A program made the position numbers and the translations under genes. A stretch of 26,660 nt of DNA from a virus. Below, piece after piece: positions 16,370-22,425 of this stretch (positions are counted from its first letter, which is position 1; each line of letters opens with the position of its first letter). The notes beneath the pieces were generated by a model that saw nothing but the letters and a program-made list of their open reading frames with translations, made no database searches and was not told the DNA's origin. The stretch covers positions 1 through 26,660 of IMG/VR virus record IMGVR_UViG_3300006058_000001; one strand, 5' to 3'.

Positions 16370-17628
16370 TCGATGCCGCCCTCTCCCGTGTCACCGGATT
16401 CCTGAGCGACAGCGCCGAGCGTTTTCGACGGGATGCCGCCTACCCGGTACCGGCGTTTCGCATCACCGTCGATGGCAATGACATTGCTCACTTGATCAGC
16501 CCACGGCTGATGAGCCTGGACCTAACCGACAACCGCGGCATAGAGGCCGACCAGCTCAGCATAACCCTCAGCGACCACGACGGCCTGCTGGCCATCCCAC
16601 CCACGGGTGCGGTGATTAGGCTATGGCTCGGCTGGAGTGATACCGGCCTGGTCGACAAAGGCACCTACACCGTTGACGAAACCGAACACAGTGGCGCGCC
16701 AGACGTGCTGAGCATCCGCGCCCGCTCGGCGGACCTGCGTAAGGGGTTGAAAGCCAAACGCGAGCGTAGCTGGAGCAACACAACACTCGGCGACGTGTTG
16801 GGCGACATTGCCCTGGGCAACGGTCTGACCGCCACCATTGCCGGCGCCCTGGACGGGTTGCCCATCCTGCAGCTCGACCAGGCCAACGAATCTGATGCCA
16901 ACCTGCTCAGCCGTATTGGTGAAGAGTTTGATGCGGTGGTCACCGTCAAGGCTGGTTGCCTGCTGTGCCTGCCGGCGGGCGGCGGCAAGACCGCCAGCGG
17001 GGCCGAGTTGCCCCACATCACCCTGACTCGCGCCGACGGCGACCAGCACCGTTACCTGCATGCCGAGCGCGACAGCTATGACGGTGTGCGGGCCTACTTC
17101 TACGACGTGAACAGCGCCAAGAAACAGGAAGCCATCGCCGGCGGTGGGGAGAATCTCAAGGACCTGCGGCATACTTACAGCGACCGCCAGTCCGCCCTGC
17201 GTGCTGCTCGGGCTGAGTTCAACCGGTTGCAACGTGGCAGCGCGACGCTCAGCTACACCCTGGCCATGGGGCGACCGGACTTGATCCCTGAACTGACCTA
17301 TACGCTCCAGGGGGTGAAGTCTGAGATTGATGAAATCATTTGGTATGGCGGGAATGTGCAGCACATCCTCAGCGCCGACAATGGCTACACCGTCAGTCTG
17401 GAGCTGGAGAGCAAGTTGCCGGAGGATACGGTTGAGGGTTTGGCGGAAGAGAGTAAATGTGATTTTACGGGGATCATTGCGTACTACCGCGACAAGAAGA
17501 CAGGGAAAGAAAAAACGATGGTGGTTGGGGATCAAAGCAAACCGAGGAGGTTGCGATGGTTATATGCGAATGAAAGAAGCGCTAAACGGGCCATAGATCG
17601 AGAAATACAACGGCTCCGGGTAGGTTAG
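16366..17628 (+). CDS. D: Late control / tail hub protein GpD
   Basis: 420 aa with a GTG start at 16366 overlapping the U stop. GpD forms the baseplate hub that carries the GpV spike (related to T4 gp27). Visible blocks are YPVPAFRITVDGNDIAHLIS near the start, GIEADQLSITLSDHDGLLAI (about 52-71), and RSWSNTTLGDVLGDIALGNG (about 134-153). The C-terminus has FTGIIAYYRDKKTGKEKTMV (about 366-385) and a helix of Arg/Ala (ANERSAKRAIDREIQRLRVG), both usual for this family. It is the last late gene. An inverted repeat overlaps its end. The minus-strand cassette follows convergently after 21 bases. Confidence 0.95.
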   Translation: MIDAALSRVTGFLSDSAERFRRDAAYPVPAFRITVDGNDIAHLISPRLMSLDLTDNRGIEADQLSITLSDHDGLLAIPPTGAVIRLWLGWSDTGLVDKGTYTVDETEHSGAPDVLSIRARSADLRKGLKAKRERSWSNTTLGDVLGDIALGNGLTATIAGALDGLPILQLDQANESDANLLSRIGEEFDAVVTVKAGCLLCLPAGGGKTASGAELPHITLTRADGDQHRYLHAERDSYDGVRAYFYDVNSAKKQEAIAGGGENLKDLRHTYSDRQSALRAARAEFNRLQRGSATLSYTLAMGRPDLIPELTYTLQGVKSEIDEIIWYGGNVQHILSADNGYTVSLELESKLPEDTVEGLAEESKCDFTGIIAYYRDKKTGKEKTMVVGDQSKPRRLRWLYANERSAKRAIDREIQRLRVG

Positions 17629-17639
17629 TACTGGAGCCG
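17611..17639. repeat. Inverted repeat at the D end / cassette boundary
   Basis: CGGCTCC (17611-17617) pairs with GGAGCCG (17633-17639) around a 15-base loop, overlapping the last codons and stop of D. On the plus strand it is followed by an A-run, not a T-run, so it is not a classical intrinsic terminator in either direction. A second hairpin with the same stem bases lies beyond the cassette at 19842-19861. Confidence 0.6.
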
Positions 17640-17649
17640 ATCAAAAAAA

Positions 17650-18333
17650 CTACTTCGCACTTTTTGCAGGTTTTTTAACCGCTGCCTTGGATCTTTTCGC
17701 CGAGCTTCCTTTAGCGCTATTTCTAGCACTCTTATCAGTAGGCTTATAATAAAGTGATATTGGAATATGACGAACCCTGTAATCTACACCAGTAGATTGG
17801 TGCGAATGCATAGTACGTGACGTTAAAGTTTCAGAACACCGCTCCGTGCAGGCGACGGGAACCTCATAATTCGCGCCGACATGCTCCAGCCAACCGTCCA
17901 TGAAAGTCACTTTATTTTGCTTCTGAGTATATATCAACAACCCCCCTCTACTGCTAGCGGGGTTACCATCAGTGTAACGATCCGATAATTGCCGAAACCC
18001 TTCCATCAAATATGCGGGACCGTTATCAAGCTTCGCCTCTCCCATCCACTCATATCGACCATTTTTTACTAGAAGATCAACATGACCGTTTCTAAAAGTA
18101 TCGTGATCCGCGTCGAAACCAGCAGCTTTAAGCGAAATAACTATTATACCGGTAAGCTGATCCTCACCAAGCTCGTGATAAAGGGGCTTGTTACGCTCCA
18201 AGTCCAATGCTATGTCTAAAACTTTATTCTCTACCAAATCGCAAAAAGAGTCATATGTCTGGGCTATTTCTTGAAGAAAAGAGACCTTGACTACACTCCC
18301 ATCCGGCATTTGTAAGATATTGTTCAAATTCAT
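17650..18333 (-). CDS. Putative PD-(D/E)XK nuclease-like protein, third gene of the cassette
   Basis: 227 aa from the ATG at 18333, overlapping the stop of the preceding gene (ATGA). Not a family I can name. Residues 57-101 have the layout of a PD-(D/E)XK active site: E57 in a helix, D86 in GHVDLLV, then E99-A100-K101 in WMGEAKL. A GFRQLSDRYT helix follows (about 112-121) and then a strand GGLLIYTQ (about 130-137). This order of D, E-x-K strand, helix and strand supports the fold. The last about 25 residues are Lys/Ala/Ser-rich (SSAKRSKAAVKKPAKSAK), a histone-H1-like nucleic-acid-binding tail. Inferred role: effector that cuts nucleic acid in a three-protein defence module. No relative with known function is recognised. 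Confidence 0.75.
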   Translation of the reverse strand: MNLNNILQMPDGSVVKVSFLQEIAQTYDSFCDLVENKVLDIALDLERNKPLYHELGEDQLTGIIVISLKAAGFDADHDTFRNGHVDLLVKNGRYEWMGEAKLDNGPAYLMEGFRQLSDRYTDGNPASSRGGLLIYTQKQNKVTFMDGWLEHVGANYEVPVACTERCSETLTSRTMHSHQSTGVDYRVRHIPISLYYKPTDKSARNSAKGSSAKRSKAAVKKPAKSAK

Positions 18334-18728
18334 AGCTGAATCACCGTTTTATCGGCGACATACAAAATATATACGCGCTCTTTAAAATCAGGATCCAAAT
18401 AGCCATGCTCAGGGTGACTTAACGCATTATCCAGCATGGCTGCCTGCAAGTCTTCTCTACTTATATCATGTGGAACACCATCAGCATCCACATATTGATA
18501 CTGCTGTGCAAACAAATTGATAGGAGATGCCTTCAAATAATTTAAAGCTCGTTGTAAATCCTCAATTGCACAACCATCCAACGCTTCAGTTAATGCTGCA
18601 TAAGTATAAGCTGGATGGTTAATCGCAGATTTCATAACAAGCTCAACCAATTTATAACAAAAACCATCCAGCCCGAGAGGCGTTGTCTCGACTTGAATTT
18701 TTTCGTATAAACGGTCGATATTTATCAT
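18330..18728 (-). CDS. Unknown small protein, middle gene of the cassette (winged-helix-like)
   Basis: 132 aa, ATG at 18728, coupled by ATGA overlaps to the genes on both sides. I do not recognise the family. The sequence is soluble and mostly helical at the start (LYEKIQVETTPLGLDGFCYK). A helix-helix-strand pattern follows (YTYAALTEALDGC, IEDLQRALNYLKAS, INLFAQQYQYVDADG) that resembles a winged helix-turn-helix. The C-terminus is mixed (FKERVYILYVADKTVIQL). Small wHTH-like middle proteins are known as connectors in several multi-gene bacterial conflict systems, so an adaptor or regulator role is plausible but only inferred. Confidence 0.75.
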   Translation of the reverse strand: MINIDRLYEKIQVETTPLGLDGFCYKLVELVMKSAINHPAYTYAALTEALDGCAIEDLQRALNYLKASPINLFAQQYQYVDADGVPHDISREDLQAAMLDNALSHPEHGYLDPDFKERVYILYVADKTVIQL

Positions 18729-19798
18729 TTGGAAAAAGACGCTATCTTTTTAAGAACAAAATTAGAATCGCAATTAGAGCGAATTCCCTTGAGTATAGCA
18801 AAGTCACACCGAGGATCAAGTGAAACTGAGTTCTGATGTGTTCCTGGCACATACAGTTCCGGTTTAGTATTGACGCTATCAATATCAATTCGATGCCAGA
18901 TAATTGCGACTTCAAACAGTGTCATTTGATGATTAATTGCTTTAGCACCATTTAAATGGAATGGCTCCTGTCGCAAATCGACACCACCCTTCATAGTTTC
19001 CGTTTTAATCGACCCACTAACTGTTGAGAAGCCTAATTTCTTGATCGCACCGGCCGGATCTGCATAAATCTTCTTGATCAAGGGGAATAAATTTTTCGGA
19101 GACTCGAAAATTTTTTCCTTGAGCTCACTAAAGAAAAGCAGCTGCGCTTTTTTACGCAGATCATCAATCGACTTTTCCTGCTGTTTAACTGTTTGCACCA
19201 GTACATCACTCCGCGTAATATCCGCACGAAGCTCTATAACATTATGCTCAATATTGAGATAAACAACGTCAAATGTTTGATGATGATAGTGCTTGATAGC
19301 TACTATTTTATCGTGCTCTGGAAACTGCTTGAGCATAGGTGCTGTGAATTTATCGCGTTCATACTCTTCACTAATGGTGAATACACGCTTGCGCGAGTAA
19401 ATAATACCAACACCAAAAGCGTCAGAAAACGAGTGCACGATTTTTAGCTCGCCATCATCTTGCTTTAGTTGCGCTGCCGTGACAGACAAAGGAAATGCAT
19501 CGAGCATCTCACCTTTGTGCAATTTTACTTTCTGAAGAACAGATTTCACTGCCAAGGTTTTACTTGGATCGATGGAAAAATACGAAGTAGCCTTCAAATC
19601 ACAGACCAATTGAACACTTAGCGCATCAACAAGTGAATCATACAGCTTTGGATTCTTTCCAATCGCCTGAATGATAATAGCTTCAATCGCCGTCCAGCTT
19701 TTAGCAGATGGTAGCTTAGCCGTCCTCAGAATATTTTGCGCAACATTGATACCAGCGCGGGATTTTAAATTTCTTACTAGCAGCTCGGCCTTACTCAT
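18725..19798 (-). CDS. Unknown 357-aa protein, first gene of the three-gene cassette
   Basis: ATG at 19798 with GGGGA six bases upstream. I do not recognise the family; there is no signal peptide, no membrane segment and no P-loop. The N-terminal third is helical (ELLVRNLKSRAGINVAQNIL, then WTAIEAIIIQAIGKN). The middle looks like an alpha/beta domain with strands GIIYSRKRVFTIS and FDVVYLNIEHNVIEL (about 140-195), ending in a charged helix KQQEKSIDDLRKKAQ. The C-terminal third holds IIWHRIDID and ends in a basic helix. The overall look, a DUF4868/KwaB-like central strand pair, is only a weak impression. As first gene of a coupled operon ending in a nuclease-like protein it may be the sensor or recognition subunit. 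It is AT-rich compared with the flanking phage genes. Confidence 0.75.
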   Translation of the reverse strand: MSKAELLVRNLKSRAGINVAQNILRTAKLPSAKSWTAIEAIIIQAIGKNPKLYDSLVDALSVQLVCDLKATSYFSIDPSKTLAVKSVLQKVKLHKGEMLDAFPLSVTAAQLKQDDGELKIVHSFSDAFGVGIIYSRKRVFTISEEYERDKFTAPMLKQFPEHDKIVAIKHYHHQTFDVVYLNIEHNVIELRADITRSDVLVQTVKQQEKSIDDLRKKAQLLFFSELKEKIFESPKNLFPLIKKIYADPAGAIKKLGFSTVSGSIKTETMKGGVDLRQEPFHLNGAKAINHQMTLFEVAIIWHRIDIDSVNTKPELYVPGTHQNSVSLDPRCDFAILKGIRSNCDSNFVLKKIASFSK

Positions 19799-19841
19799 AT
19801 TAGATCCCCATCTACAAAATCAAACAACCTTGCATCTTATT

Positions 19842-19861
19842 GGCTCCGAATAAATTGGAGC
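19842..19861. repeat. Second GGCTCCG...TGGAGC hairpin, on the other side of the cassette
   Basis: GGCTCCG (19842-19848) and TGGAGC (19856-19861) enclose seven bases. The same two arms, GGCTCCG and TGGAGC, occur in the hairpin at the D end (17612-17618 and 17632-17637) with 13 bases between. Neither copy has a T-tract. Confidence 0.5.
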
Positions 19862-19871
19862 ATTGTTAAAC

Positions 19872-20063
19872 TCAGTTAAAAGTAAAAAACACGAGCGAAT
19901 TTGAATTGCCATCCACCCCCGGCAAGTCATCTTTGAATTTTCCGAGGGCACGCGAAATGGCCGACTTAACGGTTGAGTTTTTATCGACATTCCGGATGTC
20001 ATCGAAACCAGTTGTTAGATCGATAAATGACAATAAGCCAGTAGTAATAGATGCATCGAGCAT
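19872..20063 (-). CDS. Small hypothetical ORF (63 aa) between cassette and repressor, doubtful
   Basis: ATG at 20063 with AGGGA about eight bases upstream. The protein (MLDASITTGLLSFIDLTTGF..., ending LVFFTFN) has no recognised domain but a plausible composition: a hydrophobic start, then a charged middle (SRALGKFKDDLPGVDG). It is on the same strand as the three-gene cassette, 73 bases upstream of it. It could be a fourth cassette gene, a remnant of an older accessory gene, or chance. The rest of the 384-bp gap between the cassette and the repressor (19799-20182) shows only short GC-rich pairing (AGCCC...GGGCT near 20110-20126). Confidence 0.4.
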   Translation of the reverse strand: MLDASITTGLLSFIDLTTGFDDIRNVDKNSTVKSAISRALGKFKDDLPGVDGNSNSLVFFTFN

Positions 20064-20182
20064 GAATCACGTCCCTATGTCGTGGTAGCGCCTGTCGGCA
20101 GTCTCACCAGCCCTGTCGTCGGGCTTTGGCAAGTGGAAAATCGCCGTCCCTGTCTGACTGATCCGTTCTTAATGGGTACAGA

Positions 20183-20614
20183 TTATGCTGGCCTTTTAGA
20201 ATCGGCAAGGGCTTCGGTCAGATCCTTGAGGCGTTGCTCTACGTCCATCAGGCGTTTTTTTTCTTCGGCGGCGCTCTGGATTTCTCGCTTTCCTGCCTCT
20301 CCCAGGGAGCGGAAGAGCTCAAGCATGGCCTTTTCCTGAGTATTTTCTGCGGAAACACCAGCTTCATCCGCCGAAACACCGCGAAACATAGTCCCTTCAC
20401 CCGTAAGCAACCAGTCAGAAGAAACACCCAATCGGGAACTTATCGTACGCAATGCTTCCGCCCCGGGTTCACGCAACCCAAGGGTGTAGTTTTGAAGTGA
20501 ACGATAAGGAATCCCGCATATCTCCGCAGCGTCTTTGATCTTCAGGCCTTTCGCCTGGATCGCCTCTCTTAGGCGCAGAGAAGTCTCCATTTGAACATCT
20601 TTGCTCGTTGACAT
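20183..20614 (-). CDS. Prophage repressor (HTH, C-type)
   Basis: Called from the ATG at 20614 (MSTSKDVQ..., 143 aa); an ATG at 20590 (METSLRLREAIQ) is also possible, while the in-frame extension to 20677 runs through the divergent promoter and is unlikely. Residues about 11-70 form an XRE/Cro-like helix-turn-helix: RLREAIQAKGLKIKDAAEIC, GIPYRSLQNYTLG, EALRTISSRLGVSSDWLLTG. The C-terminal half is a charged helix (EEKKRLMDVEQRLKDLTEAL), perhaps for dimerisation. There is no LexA-type peptidase domain, so induction is not by RecA-stimulated autocleavage. It should maintain lysogeny by binding the operator region at 20608-20680. Confidence 0.88.
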   Translation of the reverse strand: MSTSKDVQMETSLRLREAIQAKGLKIKDAAEICGIPYRSLQNYTLGLREPGAEALRTISSRLGVSSDWLLTGEGTMFRGVSADEAGVSAENTQEKAMLELFRSLGEAGKREIQSAAEEKKRLMDVEQRLKDLTEALADSKRPA

Positions 20615-20635
20615 TTCCAATTGGGTGCCTATCAT
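20608..20635 (+). promoter_or_regulatory. Early promoter (Pe-like) for the Cox-to-primase operon
   Basis: TTGACA (20608-20613), 16 bases, then TATCAT (20630-20635): near-consensus sigma-70 boxes directed to the Cox-like gene whose ATG is at 20680. The -10 box overlaps the palindrome at 20634-20643. The -35 lies at the repressor start codon region, so repressor binding here would silence early genes. Confidence 0.7.
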
Positions 20636-20643
20636 GACGTCAT
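20634..20643. promoter_or_regulatory. Candidate operator palindrome ATGACGTCAT
   Basis: A perfect 10-bp palindrome between the divergent repressor and Cox-like genes, covering the -10 edge and probable start site of the early promoter. It is a good candidate for repressor or Cox binding, but no second copy is obvious. Confidence 0.45.
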
Positions 20644-20679
20644 ATGGGTACATATTAACCAAGTAGGGACACATCAACC

Positions 20680-20952
20680 ATGAGCCAAGCCATGGAAAAG
20701 CGCCATATCCAGGCGCGATTGATCGAGCACGGTAGCAACTTCCGCCAATTCGCCCTCAGCCACGGCTACGAGCCGCGGACAGTGACGCAAGTTGTCCAGC
20801 GCTGGGCCGGCCACGACACGCTGCCACGAGGGCGGCTCTCGTTCTGCATCCTGCGTGATATTTCAAAGTTGATTGGGAAGGAAGTGCTGCCCGGCATCCT
20901 TGTGGATCCCGTTGAGCTACTTGATGTAACTGAGGCTGTGAATCAACTGTAG
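20680..20952 (+). CDS. Cox-like DNA-binding protein (BcepMu gp16 family)
   Basis: 90 aa from the ATG at 20680 (an ATG at 20692 is possible). It matches the BcepMu gp16 family pattern: IQARLIEHGSNFRQFALSHG, then YEPRTVTQVVQRWAG, then a C-terminal part with LPRGRLSFCILRDISKLIGK. This is a small helix-turn-helix protein. Its position, first in the early operon and divergent from the repressor, is that of P2 Cox, which represses the lysogenic promoter and helps excision. That role here is inferred from context. Confidence 0.8.
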   Translation: MSQAMEKRHIQARLIEHGSNFRQFALSHGYEPRTVTQVVQRWAGHDTLPRGRLSFCILRDISKLIGKEVLPGILVDPVELLDVTEAVNQL

Positions 20953-20981
20953 AGGCAGTGATGCCAAGGAGAAACCAGAAG

Positions 20982-21455
20982 ATGAAACGCCCAGTTCTAG
21001 CCAACCGGAAAGATGTTGTCAGCGCCGTTATCTGCGCTTACCCAGGCGGTCGCCTTTATGCCGCTGCCGAACTGGGTATGCCGGTGAAAAAGTTCGATAA
21101 CCAGGCCTATGAGAGTGCCGGCAGTCGCCCCCTGAGCGACGACCACATTCACCGGCTTGAGCAGATTGCGGGTACTGCCTATTTGGCGAATTACATCGCA
21201 GCCAAATACGGCGGCATATTTGTTCCGCTGACCGCTGCGGCAGACCTGGACAATGTCGAGTTATACAACCGGTCAGTCAAGGCGGCCGCCAAGCGCGGCA
21301 AAGTTGATCAGATTATTGCTGCGGCCCTGGACGACGGGGTGATCAAACCCGATGAGGCCCAGGCGATTATCACAGCCTTGATGAACTACATGTCCGCTCG
21401 CTACGCCGAGGTGCTGGCCACCATCCAGCTGCACGCTCGGGGGGCTGTCAGGTGA
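20982..21455 (+). CDS. CII/YmfL-type phage regulatory protein
   Basis: 157 aa from the ATG at 20982, preceded by AAGGAG ten bases upstream; longer readings from 20958/20961 lack this site. The N-terminal half has AVICAYPGGRLYAAAELGMP, then KKFDNQAYESAGSRPLSDDH and GTAYLANYIAAKYGGIFVPL, the pattern of the YmfL/phage CII-like regulators. The second half is helical (KRGKVDQIIAAALDDGVIKP). Role presumably in early gene control or the lysis/lysogeny choice. It overlaps the ogr-like gene (GTGA). Confidence 0.75.
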   Translation: MKRPVLANRKDVVSAVICAYPGGRLYAAAELGMPVKKFDNQAYESAGSRPLSDDHIHRLEQIAGTAYLANYIAAKYGGIFVPLTAAADLDNVELYNRSVKAAAKRGKVDQIIAAALDDGVIKPDEAQAIITALMNYMSARYAEVLATIQLHARGAVR

Positions 21456-21742
21456 GCACCTACAAACTCGTTTGCCCCCACTGCTTCAGCCGCATGCGCA
21501 TCCGCACCAGCGAAGGCACCCACATCTTCCTGCGTGTGGCCTATCTGCAATGCACCAATGAGGCCTGCGGTTGGTCGGTGCGTGCCCAGTTCGAAATGAC
21601 TCACGAGATGAGCCCAAGCGGCATGGCCAACCCAGCCGTGCGCCTGCCTGTCGCCGACATTGCACTGCGCCGCGCCGCGATGAAGACCGCCAACGATCAA
21701 CCCGACCTGCTCGACCAAATGGAAATGGAGTGTGCGCAATGA
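21452..21742 (+). CDS. ogr: Ogr/Delta-like zinc-finger activator of late genes
   Basis: 96 aa with a GTG start at 21452 that overlaps the preceding stop. It has the exact Ogr/Delta zinc signature C-X2-C-X22-C-X4-C (CPHC at 8-11, then CTNEAC), with the typical MRIRTSEGTHIFLRVAYLQC spacing, followed by a helical C-terminal tail. Ogr binds upstream of late promoters and contacts RNA polymerase alpha. In P2, ogr is beside D; here it sits in the early operon after the CII-like gene. Its likely targets are the sites upstream of V and FI. The stop overlaps the next start (ATGA). Confidence 0.9.
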   Translation: MSTYKLVCPHCFSRMRIRTSEGTHIFLRVAYLQCTNEACGWSVRAQFEMTHEMSPSGMANPAVRLPVADIALRRAAMKTANDQPDLLDQMEMECAQ

Positions 21743-22110
21743 ACCACGAACAGCTTGATCACGACTATCGCAGCAGCATGCAGCGGGCGGCGTTCGCCTA
21801 TCTGCAACGCCATGAGGCGCAGCACCTGGTGGATTCCGACTTGCTGTACGACAACTGCGTGCGGCACATGACCACCGCTCTGGAGGTGCCGGTGTTCCTG
21901 GCGCAGCAGCTGGTGCACAACGCCTGGACCGAGTTGCAGGTGATCAACCAGCGCAAGTGGATCGGTGTGGATTGGGGCAATTCCCCTGGTAGTACCGTTG
22001 TGCACCTGATCGACACGCGGGCAGACCTGCGTTACCCGGTCCCGGCAAGGCTGCTGCCGCAGACCTTGCTCGCCCAGCGCGCGTCCGCGCTCAAGCAACA
22101 CCCTCAGTAA
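21739..22110 (+). CDS. Hypothetical early-operon protein (123 aa)
   Basis: ATG at 21739 overlapping the ogr stop. I recognise no domain. It is helical in the first half (QLDHDYRSSMQRAAFAYLQR, then HMTTALEVPVFLAQQLVHNA), His-rich, and ends with a segment of strands and turns (GNSPGSTVVHLIDTRADLRY). No signal peptide or membrane segment. Coupling to ogr suggests it is a real early gene. Confidence 0.7.
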   Translation: MNHEQLDHDYRSSMQRAAFAYLQRHEAQHLVDSDLLYDNCVRHMTTALEVPVFLAQQLVHNAWTELQVINQRKWIGVDWGNSPGSTVVHLIDTRADLRYPVPARLLPQTLLAQRASALKQHPQ

Positions 22111-22185
22111 GCCCTCTCTAAAACTCCCGCCCTGCCCCGCTTCCCGTGGGTTTGGGTGAGCTTTGCCCATAATCCGAGGTGGACC

Positions 22186-22419
22186 ATGGAAATCGACGTC
22201 GCCATCACCGCAAAACTGAGCCGTTCGCAGGCCGAGGCGTTGCTCGAAACGCTACGCGGCCAGTACGCGATGCAGTTCAACGAGCATTGGTACGACGATC
22301 GGTTTCGCCTGGTGCCCGAGGGTTTGCGACATGGCTCGTTGCTCGCGGCCTTCCCGGTGATGGCCGCACAGAAACGCCTGATTGGCGCCCTCAAATACAG
22401 CCTCGGCGAAGTGAAGTAA
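22186..22419 (+). CDS. Hypothetical small early protein (77 aa)
   Basis: ATG at 22186 (MEIDVAITAKLSRSQAEALL), preceded by GAGGTGGACC, a good ribosome site; an upstream in-frame ATG at 22156 adds ten residues without a site. No recognised domain. A helix (LSRSQAEALLETLRGQ) is followed by FNEHWYDDRFRLVPEGLRHG and a C-terminal helix. It lies in the early operon just upstream of the primase-helicase. Confidence 0.65.
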   Translation: MEIDVAITAKLSRSQAEALLETLRGQYAMQFNEHWYDDRFRLVPEGLRHGSLLAAFPVMAAQKRLIGALKYSLGEVK

Positions 22420-22425
22420 GCCCCG

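Noticed and set aside
1-17628. R-type tailocin rather than prophage
   Set aside because: Capsid, scaffold, terminase, head completion and integrase genes are present, so this is a full phage genome type.
17611-17646. Intrinsic terminator after D
   Set aside because: The hairpin is followed by A rather than T on the plus strand, and on the minus strand the run precedes the stem.
18725-19798. Kiwa-type KwaB assignment for the 357-aa protein
   Set aside because: Only a vague resemblance in a strand pair; there is no KwaA-like membrane protein next to it, and the operon has a different make-up.
20106-20130. Repressor terminator from the AGCCC/GGGCT pairing
   Set aside because: The stem is only five base pairs and there is no T-run on the minus strand, so it is too weak to call.
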